Assembly (NCBI GenBank): GCA_905479415.1
Contig: CAJQMK010000029.1
Location: 1 to 42,654 of the forward strand
DNA from: an uncultured Flavobacteriaceae bacterium
GTDB taxonomy: Bacteria > Bacteroidota > Bacteroidia > Flavobacteriales > Flavobacteriaceae
DNA length: 42,654 nt
Direction: 5' to 3'
The stretch's first letter is position 1, and each line of letters opens with the position of its first letter. Position numbers and translations under genes: made by a program. The notes below the pieces were generated by a model, which worked only from the letters and a program-made list of their open reading frames with translations, did not search any database and was not told the origin of the DNA. This document shows positions 16,271-24,220 of the stretch, one piece after another.

Positions 16271-16627
16271 TTAATAATTAGTTTCTACAAGGGTAGACTT
16301 TGCATCTCCCCATAATTCTTCAATATTGTAATATTCTCTAGTTTCTTTATTAAATACGTGTACAACAACGTCTACGTAATCAATTAACACCCACTTGCAA
16401 TTTTCTAATCCTTCAATGTGCCATGGTTTTTCAGAAAGTTCTTTACTTACACATTTTTTTATAGAGCTTGTAATTGCATTAACTTGAGTTGATGAATTTC
16501 CGGTGCAAATAATAAAGTATTTGCAAGCGACATTTTCAATTGATCTTAAGTCAAGTATGTTAATTTCTTCTCCTTTAACATTTTCTATTCCTTCAACAAC
16601 ATTGGATATTAAGTTATCTGTATTCAA
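16271..16627 (-). CDS. rsfS: Ribosomal silencing factor RsfS
   Basis: RsfS binds ribosomal protein L14 and blocks subunit joining when nutrients are scarce. The family core is complete: EEINILDLRSIENVACKYFIICTGNSSTQVNAI, then KPWHIEGLENCKWVLIDYVDVVVHVF and REYYNIEELWGDA. The protein is 118 residues. The start is a TTG at 16627; no in-frame ATG exists anywhere in the ORF, so a non-ATG start is forced. It heads the ftsH-LUD-cdsA-psd run and is divergent from birA, the usual arrangement in Flavobacteriia. Confidence 0.95.
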   Translation of the reverse strand: MNTDNLISNVVEGIENVKGEEINILDLRSIENVACKYFIICTGNSSTQVNAITSSIKKCVSKELSEKPWHIEGLENCKWVLIDYVDVVVHVFNKETREYYNIEELWGDAKSTLVETNY

Positions 16628-16702
16628 ATTTATATTTATTAGATGTAAATTTAGGATATTTAGTTCTACTATTTTAGTTTTATTAAATATATAAACATAT
16701 AA

Positions 16703-17449
16703 ATGAATATAATCAAACTTAGTGCCATTGACTCTACAAATGATTATTTAAAAATAAATTTTTCTGAGCTAATCAAAAAAGAGATTCATATTGCATATAC
16801 TTTTAATCAAACTAATGGTAAAGGGCAGAGAGGAAATTCATGGGTTAGTGAACCAGAAAAGAATTTAGCTTTTTCCATTATATTTTCACCTAACAACTTT
16901 AATATAAAAAATCAATTTATAATCAATGTTATTTTTTCTTTATTCATTTTTAATACTCTAAAATCCTTACAAATTCCTGACATAAAAATCAAATGGCCCA
17001 ACGACATTATGTCAGGAAATAAAAAAATATGTGGAATATTGAATGAATTGAAAATAAAAGGTAACGAGATAAAGATGATAATAATTGGTTTTGGATTAAA
17101 TATTAATCAAGAAGATTTTGAAAATTTACCTAATGCAACCTCACTAAAAATATTAAAAGGAATAAATTATGATTTAAATAGTCTAACGATGCTATTTATT
17201 GAAAATTTAAATAAATATAACTATCTAGATTCATTAATTAATCTAAAATCCCACAATATAGAAACCTTTTTTTTAAAGTATAAAAAAAATCTTTTTGGTG
17301 TCGATAAATTATATAAATTTAACATGAAACATAACACTCATTTTTATGGAAAAATAGTGTCTGTTGATAAAGAGGGTATTATTAAAATAAAAAAAGATGA
17401 TCATAGTTTTGGGCACTATAATTTTGATGAAATTAAAATGATTTATTAA
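16703..17449 (+). CDS. birA: Biotin--[acetyl-CoA-carboxylase] ligase
   Basis: BirA activates biotin with ATP and attaches it to the biotin carrier protein of acetyl-CoA carboxylase. Visible motifs are the N-terminal LSAIDSTNDYLK, the substrate loop QTNGKGQRGNSWVSE (variant of GRGRRGR), the IKWPNDIM motif and KICGILNEL. Length of 248 means there is no N-terminal DNA-binding domain, so this is the non-repressor type. It is divergent from rsfS and followed 3 bases later by the YqaA-like gene, so the two are likely co-transcribed. Confidence 0.95.
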   Translation: MNIIKLSAIDSTNDYLKINFSELIKKEIHIAYTFNQTNGKGQRGNSWVSEPEKNLAFSIIFSPNNFNIKNQFIINVIFSLFIFNTLKSLQIPDIKIKWPNDIMSGNKKICGILNELKIKGNEIKMIIIGFGLNINQEDFENLPNATSLKILKGINYDLNSLTMLFIENLNKYNYLDSLINLKSHNIETFFLKYKKNLFGVDKLYKFNMKHNTHFYGKIVSVDKEGIIKIKKDDHSFGHYNFDEIKMIY

Positions 17450-17452
17450 ATA

Positions 17453-17902
17453 ATGGAGTCATTTGTTGAGTGGGGGTATTTGGGTTTATTCTTATCTAGT
17501 TTTTTAGGAGCTACCATTATTCCTTTAAGTTCTGAAATAGTTTTGAGTCTATTATTAACTCAAGGTTTTGACATAAAATTAAGTATTATTATTGCAACTA
17601 TTGGAAATTGGCTTGGTGGCTTAAGCAGTTATTACTTAGGAAGTTTAGGAAAGTGGGATTTTGTTGAAAAGTATTTTCGAATTAAAAAAGATAAAATCAC
17701 CGGCTTTAAAATAAAGATTGATAAATGGGGGAGTACCTATGCATTTTTATGTTGTTTACCATTTATTGGCGATCCAATAGCAGTTAGTTTAGGTTTTTTT
17801 AAAATAAATCTTTTGAAAGTTTCTTTTTGGATGTTTGTTGGCAAACTAGTAAAGTATATACTTTGGACTATAATTACAGTGTGGGGAATTTCAATTTTTT
17901 AG
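17453..17902 (+). CDS. YqaA/DedA-like small membrane protein
   Basis: The 149-residue protein has about four membrane segments and the family look of YqaA (a short relative of DedA/VTT proteins): WGYLGLFLSSFLGATIIPLSSEIVL near the start, GNWLGGLSSYYLGSLGKW in the middle, and a CCLPFIGDPIAVSLGFFKIN motif before the last helix. DedA relatives are implicated in lipid flipping across membranes; whether this short form does so is not known. It follows birA by 3 bases. Its 3' end overlaps the convergent SDR gene by 12 bases. Confidence 0.88.
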   Translation: MESFVEWGYLGLFLSSFLGATIIPLSSEIVLSLLLTQGFDIKLSIIIATIGNWLGGLSSYYLGSLGKWDFVEKYFRIKKDKITGFKIKIDKWGSTYAFLCCLPFIGDPIAVSLGFFKINLLKVSFWMFVGKLVKYILWTIITVWGISIF

Positions 17903-18694
17903 CTCTTCATACCTTCCAGGAGCCAAAATATTTGATAATAAATCAAAAATAAATTGTGGAACAATCTTAATTAAAAACACTACTATTTTCCAGGTTTTTG
18001 TAGGTACAACAATTTTTTTTCCTTTTATCATTCCAATTACACCTTCCTCTGCAATTCTAGATGCAGGTTTTTTTAAAAATTTCGGAACACTATCCATTTC
18101 ATCTTGTACTCCACTTGCTGTATGAAAGTTAGTGACTGTATATCCAGGGCATAATGCTGTGGATGTTATTCCTTTTGAGTTGTAATTTATATTTAAGGCC
18201 TCACTGAATCGATTCATGAAAGTTTTGAGGGGACCATACATAACTTGAATTGCCGCCGGTGGAGCAAATGCCGCAACGGAGGAAACAATCATTATTTTTC
18301 CGTGATTATTTTTAATCATATCACGCACAAAAAGTTTTGTCAAAGAAATAACAGAAGTGCCTAACACTCTAATACAATTTTCTTCATCATCAACGGAATT
18401 TTTTTCAAAAGCGTCTGGAAGTGCGTACCCAGCATTGTTAACCAGAACATCAACTTGAAAATTTTTAGATTCACAAAAATTATAAATATTTTGTGGACCT
18501 TGTTTTTCAGCTAAATCACAAGAAAAATAAGTGGTTTCAACTCCGAATTCAGAATTAATTAATTCAGAAATTGTTTTTAACTTATTTTCGGATCTTGAGG
18601 TTAAAATTATATTATATCCTCTTCGAGCCAAAGAGTAGCATATTTGCAAACCAATTCCTGAACTAGCTCCTGTAACTAAAGCAAATCTTTTCAT
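17891..18694 (-). CDS. Short-chain dehydrogenase/reductase
   Basis: From the ATG at 18694 the protein has 267 residues. The ORF track begins one codon earlier at a TTG; the ATG is adjacent and overlaps the upstream stop by one base (TGATG), so I prefer it. The classical SDR motifs are all present: TGASSGIG (8-15) for NADP binding, NNAGYA, SSVAAFAPP, and the catalytic Tyr/Lys as YGPLK. The C-terminal part (PRF-type KIVPQFIFDLLS) looks like SDRs acting on lipids or steroids. The substrate cannot be read from the sequence. It is last in the pyrE-SRPBCC-SDR run and overlaps the YqaA-like gene by 12 bases. Confidence 0.9.
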   Translation of the reverse strand: MKRFALVTGASSGIGLQICYSLARRGYNIILTSRSENKLKTISELINSEFGVETTYFSCDLAEKQGPQNIYNFCESKNFQVDVLVNNAGYALPDAFEKNSVDDEENCIRVLGTSVISLTKLFVRDMIKNNHGKIMIVSSVAAFAPPAAIQVMYGPLKTFMNRFSEALNINYNSKGITSTALCPGYTVTNFHTASGVQDEMDSVPKFLKKPASRIAEEGVIGMIKGKKIVVPTKTWKIVVFLIKIVPQFIFDLLSNILAPGRYEELKN

Positions 18695-19089
18695 CAAACT
18701 AACTTTGAAGTATTGATAGATAAATCGTCTATAAAGGATTGTAAAGGATTTTTCACCATCATTTGAATCATTGGATTTAGGTCTCCATTAAACTCTAGTT
18801 CAAAACTACAATTGTTATCATCAATTTTTTTTATATGTGCGGTTAATGAAAAACTAATTTTAGATTCGCTTGAATTTAAAACAATTGAAGATGGAGTTGT
18901 TTTTTCACCAATTACTAATTTGATAGCAGGCATTCCTTTTAAAGAAAAAATTAAAGTTTCAGTATCAATAATTTCAAATTTTGAAATATTTTCTGGCATA
19001 ATTTTTTTAAAATTTTCAATAATATTTAGTTTTTCAAATAATTGATTATCTGAAATATTAATGTTATTTACTTTACTATTTAGTTTCAT
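18694..19089 (-). CDS. SRPBCC-fold protein (START-like), function unknown
   Basis: The 131-residue protein has the pattern of a small SRPBCC domain: an N-terminal strand (VNNINISDNQLFEKLN), NFKKIMPENISKFEI, a run of alternating strands, and a C-terminal amphipathic helix (MIQMMVKNPLQSFIDDLSINTSKLV). Such domains bind hydrophobic ligands. It lies 2 bases after pyrE and its stop overlaps the SDR start. I recall the pyrE-SRPBCC pairing as common in Flavobacteriia; that is from memory. No catalytic residues can be assigned. Confidence 0.75.
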   Translation of the reverse strand: MKLNSKVNNINISDNQLFEKLNIIENFKKIMPENISKFEIIDTETLIFSLKGMPAIKLVIGEKTTPSSIVLNSSESKISFSLTAHIKKIDDNNCSFELEFNGDLNPMIQMMVKNPLQSFIDDLSINTSKLV

Positions 19090-19091
19090 AA

Positions 19092-19742
19092 TTAATTGCT
19101 ATTTGAGTTCCATTCACTTGGATTTTTTTTCCATTCCTTTAAGGTTTTGATTTCATTTTCAGTTATGTATTTAATTTCTAAAGCTTTCTCCAAAAGAAAA
19201 TCATATGAACTTAAAGTATGGAGTTCAACATTTTTATTTTTAAAGTTCTCATATGAAACATTAAATCCGTAGGTAAAAATACTAATCATTCCCTTAACAA
19301 TTAGCTCCTCGTCTCTTAAGGCGTCGACAGCCATCAAGCTACTGTTACCAGTACTTATCAAATCTTCAATTACAACAACTTTTTGAGATTTTGTGTATTG
19401 TCCTTCAATTTGATTTTTTCTTCCGTGTTTTTTTGAATTTGGTCTTACATAAATAAATGGTAGATTCATCACATCAGCGACTAACATTCCAATTCCTATA
19501 GCACCAGTTGCTACACCAGCTATGACATCAGGTTTACCGTAAAGTTCTTCGATTTGTTTCACAATTTGTTCTCTGACGAAAATTCTTATTTGTGGATGTG
19601 ATAGAATTATTCTATTGTCACAATATATAGGTGATATCCATCCACTAGCCCATATAAAAGGATTTTTTGAATTTAATTTTATTGCGTTAATTTGTAGAAG
19701 TAATTCAGCTGTTTTTTTTGCTGTATATTTATTTAAAACCAT
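19092..19742 (-). CDS. pyrE: Orotate phosphoribosyltransferase
   Basis: PyrE makes orotidine 5'-phosphate from orotate and PRPP in pyrimidine synthesis. The PRPP-binding motif VVVIEDLISTGNSSLMAVDAL is clear, as are the substrate region FIWASGWISPIYCDNR, the GVATGAIGIGMLVAD loop and the flexible loop KKHGRKNQIEGQ. Length of 216 is normal. Its start codon lies only 7 bases from the start of the divergent Nudix gene. A perfect -7 box (TACATTTG) ends 4 bases before its ATG, suggesting a leaderless mRNA. Confidence 0.97.
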   Translation of the reverse strand: MVLNKYTAKKTAELLLQINAIKLNSKNPFIWASGWISPIYCDNRIILSHPQIRIFVREQIVKQIEELYGKPDVIAGVATGAIGIGMLVADVMNLPFIYVRPNSKKHGRKNQIEGQYTKSQKVVVIEDLISTGNSSLMAVDALRDEELIVKGMISIFTYGFNVSYENFKNKNVELHTLSSYDFLLEKALEIKYITENEIKTLKEWKKNPSEWNSNSN

Positions 19743-19746
19743 AAAA

Positions 19747-19754
19747 CAAATGTA
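19747..19754 (-). promoter_or_regulatory. -7 box of pyrE overlapping the Nudix start codon
   Basis: On the minus strand TACATTTG is followed by TTTT and then the pyrE ATG. It matches TAnnTTTG exactly. The predicted transcription start falls on or next to the ATG. It overlaps the first codons of the divergent Nudix gene. No TTG is seen at the -33 distance. Confidence 0.45.
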
Positions 19755-20328
19755 TAAAGTTTTTGTTAATGAAAACGTAATATTATTGACTAGTCAAATC
19801 CCTTTTGGTTCTAAAATTAATTTATATGATTTGAAAAAAATTTCTTTAGATGATATTTTATCTAATGTAAAAAAACATAAAAAAATATTTCTATTTCATA
19901 AAAGTTCTGAAAAATTAATTTCAAGTTTTAAAAAAAAAATAAAAGTAATTTCAGCAGGTGGAGGTGTAGTTAAAAATAGTTTTGATGAAACTCTTTTTAT
20001 TTTTAGAGGAAATAAATGGGATTTACCCAAAGGTAAAAAAGACAAAGGTGAAACTATTGATGAAACTGCATTAAGAGAAGTTAAAGAAGAAACAGGTATT
20101 ACTGATCTAAAAATTATTGATTTTAGAACAATAACATATCACCTTTTCAAAAAAAATAGTGAATATTGTCTAAAGGAAACTAGTTGGTATAATATGGTAT
20201 CAAATTTTGATGGAAAATTTACACCTGAAATTAAAGAAGATATAACTAAGGTAGTTTGGAAAAACGAAAATAAAATAAGAAAAATTAAAAATACTTTTCC
20301 AAATATTAAGTTGCTATTAAATATTTAG
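19750..20328 (+). CDS. Nudix hydrolase with a short N-terminal domain
   Basis: From the ATG at 19750 the protein has 192 residues; the longer ORF-track version (19615) runs antisense through pyrE and is not credible. The Nudix box is complete: GKKDKGETIDETALREVKEETGI (95-117), with GGGVV and WDLPKG just before it. Residues 1-65 form a Lys-rich region of unknown role that begins MYKVFVNENVILL, seen in related Bacteroidota proteins. The substrate cannot be deduced; the family removes nucleoside diphosphates linked to other groups. It is divergent from pyrE and overlaps the convergent coaD by 4 bases. Confidence 0.9.
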   Translation: MYKVFVNENVILLTSQIPFGSKINLYDLKKISLDDILSNVKKHKKIFLFHKSSEKLISSFKKKIKVISAGGGVVKNSFDETLFIFRGNKWDLPKGKKDKGETIDETALREVKEETGITDLKIIDFRTITYHLFKKNSEYCLKETSWYNMVSNFDGKFTPEIKEDITKVVWKNENKIRKIKNTFPNIKLLLNI

Positions 20329-20780
20329 TCAATTTTAACTGACTTTGGAACTAAGAGTTTATAATCTCCGTTATTTGTAATTAATTCTCTCACAATGCCA
20401 CTGCTTATAAAGGATGTTTTTGCAGACGTTAACAAAAAAACAGTTTCAATTTTTGATAATTTTCTATTAGTCCTAGCTATAGCCTTTTCAAATTCAAAAT
20501 CTCCATTATTTCTTATTCCTCTAACTATAAAATTAGCATCATTTTTTTTACAAAAATCTATTGTTAAACCATCGTAGCTTTCAACTTTAATTCTAGATTC
20601 ATTTTTAAAACAATCTTTTATAAATGAAACTCTTTGTTTTTCGGAAAACATTGTTTTTTTGTTAATATTTTTTCCTACTCCGACAATAATTTCGTCAAAA
20701 AGCAATAAACTTCTTTTTAAAATATCTAAATGCCCCAAGGTGAAAGGGTCAAAAGATCCAGGAAATATAGCTTTTTTCAT
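20325..20780 (-). CDS. coaD: Phosphopantetheine adenylyltransferase
   Basis: CoaD carries out the fourth step of coenzyme A synthesis, adenylating 4'-phosphopantetheine. The nucleotide-binding PGSFDPFTLGHLDILKR has the T/HxGH motif as TLGH. FIVRGIRNNGDFEFE and the C-terminal SAKTSFISSGIVRELI complete the signature. Length of 151 is normal. It lies 18 bases downstream of ddl on the same strand, so the two are probably co-transcribed, and it overlaps the Nudix gene by 4 bases at the convergent ends. Confidence 0.97.
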   Translation of the reverse strand: MKKAIFPGSFDPFTLGHLDILKRSLLLFDEIIVGVGKNINKKTMFSEKQRVSFIKDCFKNESRIKVESYDGLTIDFCKKNDANFIVRGIRNNGDFEFEKAIARTNRKLSKIETVFLLTSAKTSFISSGIVRELITNNGDYKLLVPKSVKID

Positions 20781-20798
20781 ATGAGTAAATATATAAAT

Positions 20799-21773
20799 TT
20801 ATATAATTGCTTGATGTATTATCTCATCACATATCTGAGTAATAGAAACTCCACTCATTTGTGCTTGCTTTGGGAATATACTTTCATTGGTCATGCCTGG
20901 AACTGAATTAATTTCTAAAAAATATGCAATGTCATTAATAATAATAAACTCACTTCTAGTAAATCCTTTCATACCAAGTTTTTTATAAATTTTAATGGAA
21001 AGATTAGTAACTATTTGTTTTTGTTTTTCTGAAATATTTGCAGGTGTAATCTCTTTTGAATTTCCATTGTATTTTGCGTCATAATCAAAAAAATCATTTT
21101 CTGTAATAAGTTCAGTTATTCCAAAAACTTTAATGTTCTTTTGATAGTTCATAACACCAACTGAAACTTCAATGCCATCTAGAAAAGATTCAATTAAAAC
21201 TTCATCATCATATTTTAAAGCTTTATAAATAGCATCTATTAATTTATTTTCATCATATATTTTATAAACTCCAAAACTACTTCCCGATCTGTTAGCTTTT
21301 ACAAAACAAGGTAAACCAACTTTTTGAATAATATCCTCAACTTTAAACTTTTCGTTTTTATTTATATGAAAAGAATTTGCTGTTGGTATATTGTGTTTTT
21401 CAAGAACAGATAAACAGTCCCTTTTGTTAAAAGTTAATGCAGATGTGTAAGGATCACAGCCAGTGTAAGGAATGTTTTTAAGTTCAAAAAAGGATTGAAT
21501 TAATCCATTTTCACCAGGTGATCCATGGATAATTATAAACGCAATTTCTAATTTGATTTTGGAATCATTTGAAATTATTGAAAAGTCTTCAAGATTAACA
21601 TTAGATTCTTCATTTTCACTATTTAAATAAATCCATTTTTCCTTATTCACTACAATTTTGAAAGGAGTATATTTTGATCTATTAATATTTTGGTAAATAA
21701 CTTCACCGCTTTTTAATGATATTTCTTTTTCGGATGAAAAACCGCCCATTAAAACAGCAACATTTTTTTTCAT
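20799..21773 (-). CDS. ddl: D-alanine--D-alanine ligase
   Basis: Ddl makes the D-Ala-D-Ala dipeptide for peptidoglycan. The ATP-grasp protein of 324 residues shows MGGFSSEKEISLKSG at the start, IIHGSPGENGLIQ, the GLPCFVKANRSGSSFGVYK motif for ATP binding, the EFIIINDIAYFLEINSVPGMT end of the active site, and a C-terminal helix. It is divergent from the PASTA gene, the usual flavobacterial ddl/PASTA/RluD arrangement, and coaD follows it. A -7 box lies 5 bases in front of the ATG. Confidence 0.97.
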   Translation of the reverse strand: MKKNVAVLMGGFSSEKEISLKSGEVIYQNINRSKYTPFKIVVNKEKWIYLNSENEESNVNLEDFSIISNDSKIKLEIAFIIIHGSPGENGLIQSFFELKNIPYTGCDPYTSALTFNKRDCLSVLEKHNIPTANSFHINKNEKFKVEDIIQKVGLPCFVKANRSGSSFGVYKIYDENKLIDAIYKALKYDDEVLIESFLDGIEVSVGVMNYQKNIKVFGITELITENDFFDYDAKYNGNSKEITPANISEKQKQIVTNLSIKIYKKLGMKGFTRSEFIIINDIAYFLEINSVPGMTNESIFPKQAQMSGVSITQICDEIIHQAII

Positions 21774-21778
21774 ATTAG

Positions 21779-21786
21779 CAAAAATA
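21779..21786 (-). promoter_or_regulatory. -7 box of ddl close to the start codon
   Basis: On the minus strand TATTTTTG matches TAnnTTTG and is followed by 5 bases and then the ddl ATG, implying a leaderless or nearly leaderless transcript. A TTTG lies about 15 bases upstream, slightly closer than the usual -33 spacing. In such AT-rich DNA the match could be chance. Confidence 0.35.
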
Positions 21787-21827
21787 TCATTTATTTTTTT
21801 TCAAATCGTATTAGTAAGCTTATTTTA

Positions 21828-21835
21828 TATATTTG
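21828..21835 (+). promoter_or_regulatory. -7 box of the PASTA-rluD operon
   Basis: TATATTTG matches TAnnTTTG exactly and ends 16 bases before the PASTA-protein ATG. No TTG is visible at the -33 distance. It lies in the divergent region shared with ddl. Confidence 0.45.
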
Positions 21836-21851
21836 TCTCATTGATTTTTTC

Positions 21852-22412
21852 ATGAATTTTATTAAATATATATTCTCTAAATATTTTTTTAAACAGTTGT
21901 TTAAGGCTATTGTTTTAACTCTTTTTTTTGTTCTAGTTCTTTATTTTTATTTAAATATTACAACTAATCACAATAAATATATTAATGTTCCTGAACTAAA
22001 AGGTGTTAACCTTAATAAAGCTAAAGTTATTTTAGAAGAAAATAATCTTTCATATATAATTCTTGATTCAGCTTTATATAATCCAGATTATCCAAAATTT
22101 TCAGTTTTAGAACAATTGCCAAAATCAAATTCTCAAGTCAAAAAAAATAGAAAAATTTACCTTACTTTAAATCCTAGCAATTACGGAAAGGTTTCTATTC
22201 CTAACATTATACAAATCACTCAAAGAAGTGCAAATTCTTCTCTTTTAGCTTCGGGCTTAGAAATTGGAGATGTTTCTTACGAAAATAATATTGGAAAAGA
22301 TATGGTATTAGAAATTTTATTTAACGGTAATAAATTAAATATTGGAGATATGGTTCCTAAAAAATCAAAAATTGATTTAATCTTAGGAAATGGCAAAACG
22401 GAAGAAAAATAA
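21852..22412 (+). CDS. Membrane-anchored PASTA-domain protein
   Basis: The 186-residue protein has a short Lys/Phe-rich cytoplasmic start, one membrane helix (about 17-35, LFKAIVLTLFFVLVLYFYL) and a periplasmic part with PASTA repeats. The first runs INVPELKGVNLNKAKVILEENNLSY..., and a second begins VSIPNIIQITQRSANSSLLASGLEIGDV. PASTA domains bind peptidoglycan or beta-lactams in other proteins. This one has no kinase or transpeptidase domain. Its position divergent from ddl and directly ahead of rluD fits a cell-wall link, but its exact function is unknown. Confidence 0.92.
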   Translation: MNFIKYIFSKYFFKQLFKAIVLTLFFVLVLYFYLNITTNHNKYINVPELKGVNLNKAKVILEENNLSYIILDSALYNPDYPKFSVLEQLPKSNSQVKKNRKIYLTLNPSNYGKVSIPNIIQITQRSANSSLLASGLEIGDVSYENNIGKDMVLEILFNGNKLNIGDMVPKKSKIDLILGNGKTEEK

Positions 22413-22414
22413 TT

Positions 22415-23425
22415 ATGGAGGCAAGTGATAATTTAGATAGTGAATTATTTGAACATTTTCAATTTAAGGCAGATAAAGGACAAGAGCCATTAAGAGTTGA
22501 CAAGTATTTAATGAACAGAATTGAAAACTCCTCTAGAAATAAAATTCAGATTGCTGCTAAAAATGGATCTATATTTATTAATGAGCAAATTGTAAAATCA
22601 AACCATAAAGTAAAAGCTGGAGATTTGGTTAAGGTAATGTTTTCCCATCCACCTTATGAAAATCTTTTAGTTGGCGAAAAAATGCCGCTTGACATTATAC
22701 ACGAGGACAATAATCTTTTAGTTGTTAACAAACCAGCAGGTCTTGTAGTTCATCCTGGGCATGGTAATTACAATGGAACATTACTCAATGGATTAATTCA
22801 CCACTTTAATAATCTACCTCAAAATAAAGATGGTAGGCCGGGTCTTGTACACAGGATTGATAAAGATACTAGTGGACTTTTAGTAATAGCTAAGGATGAA
22901 ATATCTATGACTAATTTGGCTAAACAGTTCTTTTTAAAAACCTCTAAAAGAAAATATTATGCACTTGTTTGGGGAATTTTAGATGATGAAAAAGGAACAA
23001 TTAATGAGAGATTAGCTAGAGATCCTAAAAATCGTTTAATAATGAGTGTACCTGAAGATAACGAATCTGGTAAGAGTGCAATTACTCATTATAAAGTCAT
23101 CGAAAGATTTAACTATGTTACTTTAATAGAGTGTCAATTAGAAACTGGGAGAACTCATCAAATTAGAGCTCACATGAAACACATTGGTCATCCGATTTTT
23201 AATGATAGTAGATACGGAGGTGATAAAATATTAAAGGGGACTATTTTTAATAAATACAAACAGTTTGTATTAAATAGTTTTAAATTAATTCCTAGACAAG
23301 CTCTTCATGCAAAGTCTTTAGGTTTTGTTCATCCAGTTTCTAAAAAAGAATTAAATTTTGAATGTAATCTTCCTGATGATTTTGAACAGTGTTTAGAAAA
23401 ATGGAGGAATTACTCAAGTTTGTGA
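22415..23425 (+). CDS. rluD: RluA/RluD-family rRNA pseudouridine synthase
   Basis: The enzyme converts uridine to pseudouridine in large-subunit rRNA. The N-terminal S4 RNA-binding domain (about 24-80, LRVDKYLMNRIENSSRNKIQIAAKNG) is followed by the catalytic domain with VVNKPAGLVVHPGHGN, the active-site HRIDKDTSG (Asp149) and the late motif ETGRTHQIRAHMKHIGHPI. Length of 336 is normal for the family. RluD is the best guess within the RluA family because of the S4 domain and HRID motif, but substrate site is not provable here. It follows the PASTA gene by 2 bases. Confidence 0.92.
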   Translation: MEASDNLDSELFEHFQFKADKGQEPLRVDKYLMNRIENSSRNKIQIAAKNGSIFINEQIVKSNHKVKAGDLVKVMFSHPPYENLLVGEKMPLDIIHEDNNLLVVNKPAGLVVHPGHGNYNGTLLNGLIHHFNNLPQNKDGRPGLVHRIDKDTSGLLVIAKDEISMTNLAKQFFLKTSKRKYYALVWGILDDEKGTINERLARDPKNRLIMSVPEDNESGKSAITHYKVIERFNYVTLIECQLETGRTHQIRAHMKHIGHPIFNDSRYGGDKILKGTIFNKYKQFVLNSFKLIPRQALHAKSLGFVHPVSKKELNFECNLPDDFEQCLEKWRNYSSL

Positions 23426-23458
23426 AAAATTTATTATTTTTCAATTAATGTTTTATTT

Positions 23459-24220
23459 ATGAAAATTATTATTTCTCCAGCAAAGTCACTAAATTTTGAT
23501 AGAGTTTTGCCGACTTTAGATTTTTCATTTCCAGAGTTTTTGAAAGAATCAAAAACAATAAATGATGTTTTAAAAACAAAAAATCCAAAACATTTGAAAG
23601 AATTAATGAAAATTTCAGATAAAATAGCAGAACTAAATTGGAATAGAAATTTAAATTTTGAAATGCCTTTTAATTCCAATAATGCTAGACCTGCATTATT
23701 TACTTTTGATGGAGATGTTTACTCTGGAATTGATTCATTTACTTTAAGTGAAACTAAAATCAAAAAAGCTCAAGCTTCTTTAAGAATATTATCTGGATTA
23801 TACGGTTTACTTAAGCCTTTAGACTTAATGCAAGCATACAGATTAGAAATGGGAACTAAACTAGTTGTAGGCAGCTCTAAAAATCTTTACGAATTTTGGA
23901 ATAATAAAATTACCAATAGCTTAAATAGAGAATTGGATATAAATGAACTGTTAATAAATTTAGCTAGTAATGAATATTCAGCTGTTATTAATAAAGATTT
24001 GTTAAAGGTGGATATGATTTCTCCAGTTTTTAAAGATTTTAAAAACGGAAAATTTAAAATAATTTCATTTTATGCAAAAAAAGCTAGAGGAATGATGACA
24101 AGATTTCTTTTAGATAATGATATTGAATCAGCTGATGATTTAAAGCAATTTGATTATGGCGGTTATTCATTTAGTTCTGAGCAAAGCGAAATTTCTCAAG
24201 AATTAGTGTTTACTAGATGA
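23459..24220 (+). CDS. yaaA: Peroxide stress protein YaaA
   Basis: YaaA lowers intracellular free iron during hydrogen-peroxide stress in E. coli. The 253-residue protein opens with the family signature MKIIISPAKSLNF and continues with RPALFTFDGDVYSGID, LRILSGLYGLLKPLDLMQAYRLEMGT, and the C-terminal KKARGMMTRFLL...FDYGGYSF. It lies 33 bases after rluD and could share its transcript. Its 3' end overlaps trpA by 18 bases, the deepest convergent overlap in the window. Confidence 0.95.
   Translation: MKIIISPAKSLNFDRVLPTLDFSFPEFLKESKTINDVLKTKNPKHLKELMKISDKIAELNWNRNLNFEMPFNSNNARPALFTFDGDVYSGIDSFTLSETKIKKAQASLRILSGLYGLLKPLDLMQAYRLEMGTKLVVGSSKNLYEFWNNKITNSLNRELDINELLINLASNEYSAVINKDLLKVDMISPVFKDFKNGKFKIISFYAKKARGMMTRFLLDNDIESADDLKQFDYGGYSFSSEQSEISQELVFTR

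Noticed and set aside
16625-16632. Minus-strand TAAATTTG box overlapping the rsfS start codon
   Set aside because: It matches TAnnTTTG but its TTG is the only possible start codon of rsfS, so a transcript from this box would begin inside the gene; probably a chance match.
19615-19749. 45-codon N-terminal extension of the Nudix protein
   Set aside because: It is antisense to pyrE; the ATG at 19750 gives the natural start.
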